Shown piece by piece: positions 22,249 to 31,515 of a stretch of DNA of 64,000 nucleotides. Positions within the stretch are counted from its first letter, which is position 1; each line of letters begins with the position of its first letter. The position numbers and the translations under genes are program-made. Where the stretch lies: assembly GCF_004193775.1 (NCBI RefSeq), contig NC_041006.1, forward strand, positions 20,396,817-20,460,816. Direction: 5' to 3'. The stretch is from Glycine soja (Eukaryota; Streptophyta; Magnoliopsida; Fabales; Fabaceae). The notes under the pieces are model-generated. The model was not told the origin of the DNA. It saw nothing but the letters and a program-made list of their open reading frames with translations, and did no database searches.

Positions 22249-23171
22249 ATAACTTAGGAACTGTTTTCGTTGAAGGCAGAATTTCTTTTTTAACTAGAAG
22301 GCCCATTCTTCCTTTTTCATATGTATTTTATGATTAAACTTCAATTTACATGATGGAAACAATTTCCTATCCAGCCCTTCATTGTGGGCGTGTGCGTTGA
22401 ACAGTACATTGTTTCAGTTAATATTTGAGTTGTATATTGAAATTAATTTTCAAGCAGGAAAGTGGTTGTTTGTAATTAAGCTGCATTTCAATTCAGTAAA
22501 CGAACAACTAACCAATAGGTATACAAATGTTGTTGTAGTGTACTTGTGGTTTTTACAGATACAACGCATATTGTCACCATAATCGTCTGTTGATGCATCA
22601 GTGGTAGGTACAATAATCCTTCATGAATCAGTAAAGCTCTTATGTTTTCGGTTATGATGATTTTGATTGACCTCAGGTGATATCATTGAGCAAATATTTA
22701 ACTTTCAATCACGAGTTCTTTTGTCTGTGATTTTTGTAGCACAAGAGTGTCTCAACCTTTTTCTGGTTTGGGCTCATTATTAATTTAGTACCTCCTCACC
22801 TATGATAACGCCCTTCTGAAGTTGTACTTAATTGTCTATCATAATGCTATGGTGTGATTAACATTAAAATTTACTTTGCTTCTTTACTGTTTATTACTAT
22901 ACTATGTACGGACATGTTGCGAAGCTACCTGACGAGATTAAAAAAGGAGCTACTTCTTTTGAAGGAGTAGAAGCAAAGCTATGGCAGGTTTGTAATGACA
23001 AGTCTTTTGAGTTATAAGCCTCTGTCTTTCACATTTTCAGATTACTTAATGTCTATGATGTTGTTATTCATAAAGGTACCTAAAACAATCTGGGAATTTT
23101 CATTATGTATTTATGATGTTCTTATTCATACAGGTACCTAGCCTGAAACACTGCCTCAAGAGGTCCTTGGG
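22249..23171. other. CACTA II 3' spacer before the aquaporin fragment
   Basis: AT-rich. One exon-like block at about 22923-22987 reads KLPDEIKKGATSFEGVEAKL and ends CAG|GTTTGT. I do not recognise it, but its composition resembles coding DNA. Two partial copies of TTATTCATA(C/A)AGGTACCTA occur at about 23068 and 23123, a short duplication. Confidence 0.4.
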
Positions 23172-23617
23172 AAAATGGGAGCACCTCGAAAGACTAATGT
23201 ACCCCCAGAAAGGCAAACAAGTTCTCAGAAAGGCAACCAATTGGTACAACAACTCAGGGTGGTGGTGACAAGGACTACAAGGAGGCACCCCCAGCTCCTT
23301 TGTTTGAACTTGGTGAGCTCAAATCATGGTCCTTCTACAGAGCTAGAATTGCTGAGTTTGTGGCAACTTTCTTGTTCCTCTACATTACCATCTTAACTGT
23401 CATGGGTGTCAACAAGTCACCCTCCAAGTGTGCCTTTGTTGGCATTCAAGGCATTGTTGGATGTCCGATCTGAAACACATTTTTTTTGTTTAAAGTTTTT
23501 GAACTAAGCCAGATCTGTGTTTGTTTGTTGTTGTTGCTATAGGGGGACACATCAACCTAGTTGTGACCTTTGGTCTATTTTTGGCAAGGAAGTTGTCCCT
23601 CACACTTGGTTTTGCAT
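23172..23617 (+). pseudogene. Captured PIP1-type aquaporin fragment
   Basis: After a PERQ-like N-terminal piece and a frame change, the reading is [38 protein letters not shown] and [20 protein letters not shown] (23265-23460). This is the cytosolic N-terminus and first membrane helix of plasma-membrane PIP1 aquaporins, which conduct water. The rest of exon 1 is deleted. An intron remnant ending TATAG follows, and exon 2 restarts with GGHINLVVTFGLFLARKLSL (from 23544). The first pore motif NPA reads NLV here, so the pore signature is lost. The remaining helices and the second NPA are missing. It sits between ORF2 and the terminal repeats of CACTA II, on the same strand as the transposon genes. 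Confidence 0.85.
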
Positions 23618-24059
23618 ATTCTGGTGATCACAATTTGTTTTTTATTTTAAATTTCTGCAGGTTGACATCTATTACTCAGCTTCTTCACCATGGGATGATT
23701 TTTGTGCCCATTGGTTGGTTACTCAGCTTGATTTTAAATTTCTGTAGAGTGACCTTCTGTTTTCTTTTGTACTTCAAGTTCTGATATTACCTTTGAATAT
23801 TGCTACTTACATTAAACAGGTTGTTAGGGTTATTTTACAGTTACAAAAACAATCCTGGCTTGATACAAGCAAAAAACACTCCATGTCTAGTTTTTCCAAC
23901 ACCTCCACCAGCTTCTTCAGGTTTGTTGATGCCTGTTTATTTCTCCCCATTTTTAGGATCATGTTCATTACTGAAGGAGTGCACGTACTATTCTTTGAAC
24001 ATGCATCCACAAGGCTTGGATACAAAATATAGTCCTTTGTATTACATAAATTGTTGTTT
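23618..24059. other. Unassigned DNA between aquaporin fragment and terminal repeats
   Basis: No gene supported. A TTTTAAATTTCTG(C/T)AG string is present twice (about 23645 and 23731), so part of this stretch is locally duplicated. Confidence 0.4.
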
Positions 24060-24606
24060 TAAAAAAAAACATTCCACGACGGTTCTTTTGACACGATTGT
24101 TGTAAAAGCTGCACATTTCTACGACGATCACCGCGACGACACCGTAGTAGAACTGAGTGTCTCTTACGACGGTCATGGGACAAGACCGTCGTAAAATTAA
24201 AAACTGACTACGACGGTTAATTACGAAAGACCGTAGTAGTATTAAGCTCATTCTACGACGGTCTTTTCGACACAACCGTCGTAGAATATATCAAAGACTA
24301 CGACGGTCTCTGGGAGCAGACTGTCGTAGAATTCGACCATGATCTAAGACGGGCAGCTACACAGGATCGTCGTACAGTACGATTAAGTCTACGACGGTGC
24401 TGTTCCCATGACCGTCGTAGTCTTTCGTACGTTCTAAGACGGGTCTGTCCGGCAACCCGTCTTAGAATTGGAGAATATCTACGACGATTTTGGATAACCG
24501 TCGTTGAAATCGTCATAAGTTTTGATATCGTCTGAGACGACAACGATCATTAACCGACGTAGAATATTGTTTTTAACCAATGTTGAATTCTGCTTTTGTA
24601 ATAGTG
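24060..24606. repeat. CACTA II subterminal repeats and 3' terminus
   Basis: Inverted and direct copies of (C)TACGACGGT...ACCGTCGTAG, spaced about 30-60 bp apart, fill 24070-24560. Examples are TCTACGACGGTCTTTTCGAC and ACAACCGTCGTAGAAT. The array ends CTGCTTTTGTAATAGTG at 24606, the complement of a CACTA-type end. The GC-rich repeats give long but meaningless arginine-rich frames on the minus strand. Confidence 0.85.
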
Positions 24607-24747
24607 ACCAAATAATAGTAGGTACAAATCTTTGAATTTTACCTATGACAAACAATTGTAGGTATAAGTATTTGTTGACTTTTACCTACCGTGATTTATG
24701 GTTGTAGGTAAAAGTCTCCGTAAGTATATATCATTTTTCTTGTAGTG
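24607..24747. mobile_element. Terminal fragment of a second CACTA-like element
   Basis: Next to the CACTA II terminus is another end. Three copies of a (T)TGTAGGTA(A/T)AA(G/A)T-type repeat lead to TTTTTCTTGTAGTG at 24747, the complement of CACTACAAGAAAAA. Only 141 bp are present, so CACTA II seems to have inserted near the end of an older CACTA-like element, or the two ends were brought together by deletion. Confidence 0.6.
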
Positions 24748-25470
24748 ATCCTTTAAATCTACCGTGGATGTTGCATCAAATATTTCAGTGGTTTAGATTA
24801 AATGAGTATGTTGTTTGGTGTGATGAAACTTTTGTTGTGTAGTACTTTAACGGTGAAGGTGGGAATTTGTTTACGATCTTAGAAATTTAGTAATGTAATG
24901 TCAATACAACTATATATGTAGCTTTTATAGGCGTTGCATCAATGTAGGGTGGTGTAATTGTGCATGTACTGGCAACAAGATTCGTTCGTTGATATACTAA
25001 ATCAATAATAAAAGCAACAAATATTGTCATTGTTCTACCAACATAGAGGCAAAATTGAGTTACCTTAATTAAATATATTGTTTTATTTTAAAATTGATTA
25101 TGTTGAGAGGACTTAAGGTATAGATGTTGCCATGAATATCAACCAAGCATCCAACGAATTATTACAATTGATACACATGTAGATTTTAAATTAATGTTCG
25201 TTAACTAATGCATTAGTATGAATTGCAAACAAATAAATTATTTATTACATGTTGAGTACAAGTTCATTTGCCCGTGTCATCAAATAATATTTATTTCTGC
25301 AACTACTTTTCAACTTACTTATGCACTATTTAATTCAGGATTGTCTTGCACTATAAAAACACCAATGTAGGTCATTATTGGATTACAGTTGTAGGGTGCG
25401 AAGGTAAATTATCGTAGGGATCATTGAGCGAGAGTGACAGAAGTTAGCATATATTTGCGTTTTCTTGGCC
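24748..25470. other. Unassigned AT-rich DNA
   Basis: No gene is supported. The right part could be the 5' region of the Mutator-like remnant that follows, but I see no terminal inverted repeat. Confidence 0.4.
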
Positions 25471-25870
25471 ATGTATTCATCAACCATTTTCGTGTTGGTC
25501 TACTTTGATGGTGAAATAGTTCAGTAACACAAGGTGACATTCATCAGTGACCATACGAAATTCTTACATGTTCGTAACAACATCACTCTTCGTGGTCTGA
25601 AAGAGCTTGTTGCAAACAAGATCTATTCGTCTAGTGAACAAACTATTTTAGGCCTTCAATGACCGTGTCTAATTTCTGTGGTTGATGGTGGTATCCATTA
25701 TATGACTTACAACCTCTGTGATGACAAAGATGTGCGTCACATGTTTGTGATGGTTGCTGAAAACCCTAGCGTGACGTGTCCTTAGATGTACACATTCTTA
25801 AAAGAGGTTTTGCCAACAACAATAACCACCACTATAGACACGAGGATGATCCCCAACAAATGCATTTGAG
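25471..25870 (+). pseudogene. Mutator-like (MULE) transposase N-terminal remnant
   Basis: Read from the ATG at 25471, the frame gives TIFVLVYFDGEIVQ, stop, HKVTFISDHTKFLHVRNNIT, LRGLKELVANKIYSSSEQTI, stop, then IHYMTYNLCDDKDVRHMFVM and AENPSVTCP, stop. This corresponds to the N-terminal region (ubiquitin/PB1-like fold) that precedes the zinc-finger and DDE domains in soybean MuDR-like transposases. Three in-frame stops occur within 110 codons and no catalytic domain follows, so this is a degraded fragment. Confidence 0.65.
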
Positions 25871-26469
25871 ACAGGTGAGAAAAAGGATGGCACACCTAAT
25901 AATGAAGATGACATTAACACACCAATCATGAGAGAATTAATGGATGAAAAAGACGACTACTACACAAGTCATCCATGGTACCATGCAATATATATGGGAG
26001 TGTAACTTCATCGGAGTGGGATAAATGTGGGTTTTGTGTGCAACTAAGTATCTGATTTAGATTAAGCTACTTTTCATCTTCTTTATATTTTATTTCCATA
26101 TATACTCCGTTGGGATGTATATCATACACCAACAATAAAGTGTCTTTAATGTTAGTGCATTTCATTTGGTATGAATATTAGTTAAGTACATGTGACAATG
26201 ATGATAACCTAGGGATACGACTTAGGCTAACCCTAACTCAAAAATTCTGACTTAATAACACTGTAAGGATCAAATGCCTCTGCATGGCTTGTTCACGGAA
26301 CACGTTGTAACGTAAAAGACTTGTGTTTGTTGTGTTGAATATCTTATAAGGACAATATTAATGACTATTTGACCTTCTTTAGATAAACCCAAATTTTAGT
26401 GTCCAAGTGTATAGCCAAATAAATAAAAGTATTTTATAAACTTTAATGTTATTTATACTAAAATAGACA
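25871..26469. other. Unassigned AT-rich DNA
   Basis: Nothing supported. An acidic reading near 25880-25960 may be the decayed continuation of the Mutator-like protein, but it is too weak to call. Confidence 0.35.
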
Positions 26470-27740
26470 ATGGGACTAGCCAAACTAAGAGGGGGGAGGG
26501 GGTGAATTGGTGTAAAATCAAATTGCCAAAAAATAGAGTTTTAAAACTTTTGTTGCCCAAAGGATCATATCACAACTTTAATTTAAAACAATATTGAATC
26601 AATCACTCAAACATAGTACTCTTTTGTTAAAGTGGATCAATTTGAAATATCTTTGAAACTTAGCAAATTGATAAAGAATGCAATAAAAAGAGATGAAAGT
26701 TAAAGAGAAGATAGAGAACAAAATTTATACTAGGTCACTTTCTATTTCTAGAGAAGCTAATCCAATTATCTAATTCAATCCGAATTAGATTTTCTCTATG
26801 CAATGTGAGTTTTACTAGCAATCACAATCAATTTGAAATTCTACCTAGAAAATGAAACTTAGGAACCCAACCCTAGGGTCCTTAATGAATATAAGCCTAA
26901 GAGAAACCTATTCTTAGCTTCAAACTAGAAACACCTATTCTAGCATCTAGTAAAACTCCAACACATGCAGCAACAATGTGTAAAAAGTATATGAAACAGA
27001 ATCAAGGAGAGATACAACCTTTACGTTAAAATTCAAGAACAAAAGACTTGATTGAATGAACCTCTCTTGATCTTAAATGTGTTTACAACTCACTAATCAC
27101 ATAACCTTCAAAGAAAATTTGCTTTAGAAAGCTCCAAGATATGAAAATTGAAGTTTGTGAGTTGTAAAAGTTTGTTAAAAGATTGTTGAAAGTGAGAACA
27201 CAAGGTGGGTGTATGTAGAGAAAACAGTTATAACCGTCTGTAATCGATTAAATTGACAATGTAATCAATTATTTTGTGAAAGTAATTGATTACATTTCCC
27301 ATTTAATCGATTAAAGTGTTCTTTCCCAATTCTGAAAAACATTCAAGAATAATGTAATCGATTACACCCTTGATTTAATCGATTATAGTGTTATTGATCA
27401 CTTATGGGAACACTTTCAAGAACAATGTAATCGATTACTATATCCTTATAATTGATTAAACCAAAGACCCAAAAAAAAAGTCATGGTCTCAATTTGAATT
27501 ATGTAATCGATTACACACATGCAATAATCGATTAAACTAGTGAGTTTTATAGCACAAAAGATATACCTTATAAAGGACACAATTTTCCTACTTCTATATG
27601 ATGATGCATGATGTACACATAGATTGACTAAGGATAATAAACAACAAGCAATACAAATGCCACTTAATATGGTGTTGGGCATGTAAAAGTCAAAACTCTT
27701 CTTAGTCGTGATCTTCATGTTGCTTCCCTATCTGTAACAT
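26470..27740. repeat. LTR-like block with TAATCGATTA motifs
   Basis: The block begins near GGACTAGCCAAACTAAGAG followed by a G-run and GGTGAATTGG, a form common at the edge of soybean copia-type LTRs (from memory). It contains at least seven variants of TGTAATCGATTA between 27237 and 27535. No target duplication, primer site or second copy was found, so it is probably a solo or truncated LTR. Orientation is unresolved. Confidence 0.45.
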
Positions 27741-28057
27741 ATACATCATATTAGTCTTACACAATAATAGGGAGGTACAGGTTTTGTGACATTATCCATC
27801 TTATTGTTAACCCTTGGGAGGGTTACTTGTAATATGACTTTCATTTAATGCATCGCTTTGATGGGAGCATTTCTGAGCCCAATATAAAAAAATCAATTCT
27901 CATAATACATTGGATTTATTACTACCAACTTACCCTAGAAAAAATTCACCAAGAGCAAATGGATATCCATGGTGTTCAGAGGTCCAACTATGACAAAAGA
28001 AGTTCTTGTGTGGAATCCATTGAGTATGAAAATACACAAATCTTTGTACATGGGCAC
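27741..28057. other. Left flank of the Athila-type insertion
   Basis: A 70-codon open frame (27848 onward) runs into the LTR and stops three bases inside it. I do not recognise its product. The stretch ends with GGCAC (28053-28057), the left copy of the Athila target duplication. Confidence 0.5.
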
Positions 28058-29181
28058 TGATGTGCCATTATTTTCTCCTATTTCTTAACCCTTTTTGCAC
28101 CATTTTAAGTACTGATTAGTCTTAATTGTCAAATTAATTAGGCAGTTTTATTATTTGGGCTCATTCAGCTAATTTGATGTTTTTAATCTAATTTCAGGAA
28201 TTACTGAAGCATTCGGCTTGAATCCAGAATTGGGCTTGGGCTTGAATCCAAAATTGGGCTTGGACTTGAAGAGGGCAGACTATTTTATTCTACAAAATTA
28301 GATCTTATCTTATCTAGATATTATTTAGATTTGATCTCATCTAGATATTATTTCATCTAGATCTTATCTTATCTAGATTTTATTTTATTTTATTTATGGG
28401 CTTGGATTTAAAACAGATTTGTAAGCTTTGGGGCTGGAAAAAAAAACTATATAACAGCACCAAGGTTCTAGTTTAGGCTCTCTCTCTCCTCTCTCTCTTT
28501 TATTTTTCGTTTTTAGTTTTGGTCTCTCTTCTCTTTCTCTTTTATTTTCGTTTTTTACAATTCCAGTTCAGACTTTTAGTTTTATCAATAAAATTTCGTT
28601 CTCTATTTGATTAATGAAAGGCTAAGTCCGCAGCGTTGTTTTCTCTTGAGGATCAAGCACAGTTCTCTTTGAGGTTCTATTATTACTGTTAAATTCTGTT
28701 CAGTTTTTCCTCTTCACTAATTACTCTGAATTTGTTGCTATTAATTCATGCATGGTTAGTGCTTGATTAATTCTCTCTGCGCTTAATTTATGTTCATGCT
28801 TAATGATCGTTTATAAGTAATTGGTGTGTGTGATGCTTAATCACATGATGAATGCTTTATGTTAAATTTCGCTTAGTAATTTAATTTAGGGTTGGATTAA
28901 GTGGTTGAACTGATAAAGGATAAATTCTCGCAACCTAGGATAAGAGACTTGCTTGTGAATCAAGGGGAAGCAACGTATTTTAATTTTGATAATTTCTAAT
29001 TCAATTTTACTCGTTGTTTAATTTACAAAAGCAAACAACCCCCCCCCCCCCTCAATTTGTTCCTATTTCCTACTATCTGTTATGAACATTTGGTGTATCA
29101 TTGCTCGTTGGGAAACGACCTAGGATCACTTCCTAGTTACTACATTTTAATATTTATTTGATTCGGGTACAGCCTCGATCA
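28058..29181 (+). repeat. 5' LTR of the Athila-type element
   Basis: 1124 bp, TG...CA. It differs from the 3' LTR by scattered substitutions and small length changes in the CT-rich run near 28482-28500 and in the C-run near 29039. A long C homopolymer precedes CTCAATTTGTTCC. The low divergence indicates a fairly recent insertion. Confidence 0.95.
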
Positions 29182-29185
29182 AATT

Positions 29186-29203
29186 TGGCGCCGTTGCCGG
29201 GGA
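29186..29203 (+). other. Primer-binding site (tRNA-Asp type)
   Basis: TGGCGCCGTTGCCGGGGA starts 5 bases after the 5' LTR end. It corresponds to the primer-binding site described for Athila-lineage elements. Confidence 0.85.
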
Positions 29204-30012
29204 GCAGTGTCCAAAGGTTCATAATAGCTAGTGTCGTGTTAGTGTTTAATTCTTCCGGGTTTTATGTTTAATTGTTAGTGTTGTGTTAGTGTTGTTTAGT
29301 GTCTTGGTATTTTGTTTAGTGTGTGTTCTGTTTTAGTTTTTCTGTTAAGCGTTTCCCCTGAATTAGTTTTGGGTGTTTTGCTGTGAATAGTGTTTTGCGA
29401 CGGATTTAGCGACCACTTTTGCTTGCGGCAAAACAGAGTAGTAGTGAAAATCATGTAGCGACGGATTTTAGCGACCACCCTTGCTGAATTATTTGGGATT
29501 TTTTGTTTTAGTAGCTAGAGTTGTTATTTTTGGCTGAATTTTTTTGTGGTAACTTCTTTTAATCTATATTTTGTGGGGAAAATAGCTAGAGCCTTTAGTT
29601 TGGTCAGATTTGAAAGTTCCAAAAAAGTAACAAATTTGATTTTTGTCAAAACTTCAAACGACCATAACTTTTGCTCTGGTTATCAGAATCGCAATTATTA
29701 TATATGTATTAGGGGTAGAAAAAAAATTTCTACGCCGTGGCAGCTAGCCTATTTTTCCAAAAAAAGTTTTTTCTATCAAAAGTTTTTATTTTTCAAGTAT
29801 TATTCTCTTATTTTTCTTAACTTATCATTTTTAGCTTATATAGTTAGACTTTGAATTTTCATTTGAAATTTTTTGTGCTATCTTCTCATCATTTTATAAG
29901 GTTGCTCACAAAATTTCAAGTCATTTGGATATCATTTAATGGTAGCTGTAGTTCAAACCTACATTGTTACTTGCATAGGAAGGCAACTAGTTGTGCATAC
30001 TGAATGTAGTAT
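29204..30012 (+). other. Untranslated leader of the Athila-type element
   Basis: Non-coding T-rich leader. A short motif GCGACGGATTT(T)AGCGACCAC occurs twice, near 29397 and 29458. No protein is supported before the gag ATG. Confidence 0.6.
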
Positions 30013-31515
30013 ATGACTAGAGGCAATCCATCTGACTTACAACCCTTTGATCCTGAGATAGATAGGACATTTCATAGATTAGTTAGGCATAGTGTGCATC
30101 TTGATCATTCTGTGCATTTTGAGCATTCTGAGTATTTTGTTGCTAGTGATTCTGAATATTCTGATTTTGAGCATTCCACTACTAATTTTTATACTGAGAA
30201 CATGACTCAACCTCCACCTCGTGAGAGGACTCTTAGGGTGATGGCTGCACCTGATTTCACTTATGAAAGCTTGTGCATTCAATATCCTGATGAGGGTGTT
30301 CCATATGTTCTCAAGACTAGACTAATACATTTGCTGCCCAAGTTTCATGGTCTTGCAGGTGAAGATCCTTATAAGCATCTTAAGGAGTTCCATATTATTT
30401 GTTTCACCATGAAGCCCCCTGATGTCCAAGAAGATCATATCTTTCTAAAGGCTTTTCCTCATTCTCTGGAGGGAGTGGAAAAAGATTGGCTATACTACCT
30501 TGCTCTCAGGTCTATTTTCAGCTGGGATGACCTTAAGAGGGTGTTCTTGGAGAAATTCTTCCCTGCATCTAGGACCACTGCCATCAGAAAAGACATTTCA
30601 GGCATCAGGAAACTTGGTGGAGAAAGCTTGTATGAGTACTAGGAAAGATTCAAGAAATTGTGTGCAAGCTGCCCTCACCACCAGATTTCTGAGCAACTTC
30701 TTCTTCAATATTTCTATGAGGGACTTAGCAACATGGAGAGGAGTATGATTGATGCTGACAGTGGTGGAGCTCTTGGTGATATGACCCCTGCTGAGGCTAG
30801 GAATTTGATTGAGAAGATGGCTTCCAACTCCCTACAATTCAGTGCATGAAATGATGTTATTGTCCTTAGAGGAGTCTATGAGGTGGCCACAAATTCATCT
30901 TCATCTACAGAAAATAAAAAGCTTGAAGGAAAACTTGATGCCTTGGTCAACCTAGTAACTCAGTTTGCCATGAATCAGAAATCTACACCTGTTGCAAGAG
31001 TCTGTGGTCTATGTTCTTCTGCAGATCACCATACAGATCTTTGTCCTTCTTTGCAGCAATCTGGAGTCAATGAGCAACCTGAAGCTTATGTTGCAAATAT
31101 TTATAATAGACTCCCTCAGCAGCAAAACAAACAACAGCATAATAATTATGACCTTTCAAGCAATAGATACAATCCATGTTTGAGGAATCATCCAAATCTG
31201 AGATGGACAAGTCCTCCACAACAACAACAGCATGTCCTTCCTTTTCAGAATGTTGCTGGTCTAAGCAAGCCATATGTTCCTCCTCCAATGCAACAACAGC
31301 AGCAGCAGTCACAACAAAGACAACAAGCAACTGAGGCTCCTCCTCAACCTTCCTTAGAAGAGTTAGTGAGGCAAATGACCATCCAGAATATGCAATTTCA
31401 GCAAGAGACAAGAGCCTCCATTCAGAGTCTGACAAACCAGATGGGGCAGATGGCTACTCTGATGAATCAAGCTCAGTCCCAAAATTTTGACAAATTGCCT
31501 TCACAAATTGTGTAG
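30013..31515 (+). pseudogene. gag: Athila-type Gag
   Basis: The frame starts at the ATG 30013. The capsid-like retrotransposon gag region includes LPKFHGLAGEDPYKHLKEFH, KAFPHSLEGVEKDWLYYL and FSWDDLKRVFLEKFFPAS (30325-30580). A Cys/His segment CGLCSSADHHTDLC (31003-31044) looks like a zinc-knuckle variant. A Gln-rich stretch (31110-31330) and a heptad-like QMTIQNMQFQQETRASIQSL follow. In-frame stops lie at 30640 (TAG), 30847 (TGA) and 31513 (TAG), with no frameshift. Gag would form the virus-like particle in the cytoplasm. Here it can only give truncated products. Confidence 0.88.

Larger units (their letters stand above)
10620..24606 (+). mobile_element. CACTA (En/Spm) transposon II carrying host-gene fragments
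   Basis: This element holds a complete-length but broken tnp2 transposase ORF (10625-13822), a second ORF with a ULP1-like domain (19107-22248), and a long subterminal repeat array built on ACGACGGT (24070-24560). Its 3' end is TTTTGTAATAGTG at 24594-24606, the complement of a CACTATTACAAAA terminus. Unlike element I, about 5.3 kb separate the two ORFs and 1.8 kb separate ORF2 from the terminal repeats. These spacers contain a CSLC exon, a PIP1 aquaporin fragment and other pieces. The 5' terminus was not found, so the left boundary is approximate. Confidence 0.8.

Noticed and set aside
24042..24543. Arginine-rich open frames on the minus strand
   Set aside because: They are produced by the ACGACGG subterminal repeats of CACTA II; the residues simply follow the repeat.
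29030..29055. Long C homopolymer as assembly error
   Set aside because: The same C-run occurs at the same place in the 3' LTR (36926-36937) and a shorter one in the solo LTR (5461-5466), so it is a family feature; only its exact length is doubtful.
31110..31330. Gln-rich prion-like host protein
   Set aside because: It is the linker of the Athila-type Gag, in frame with the capsid region upstream and the protease downstream.
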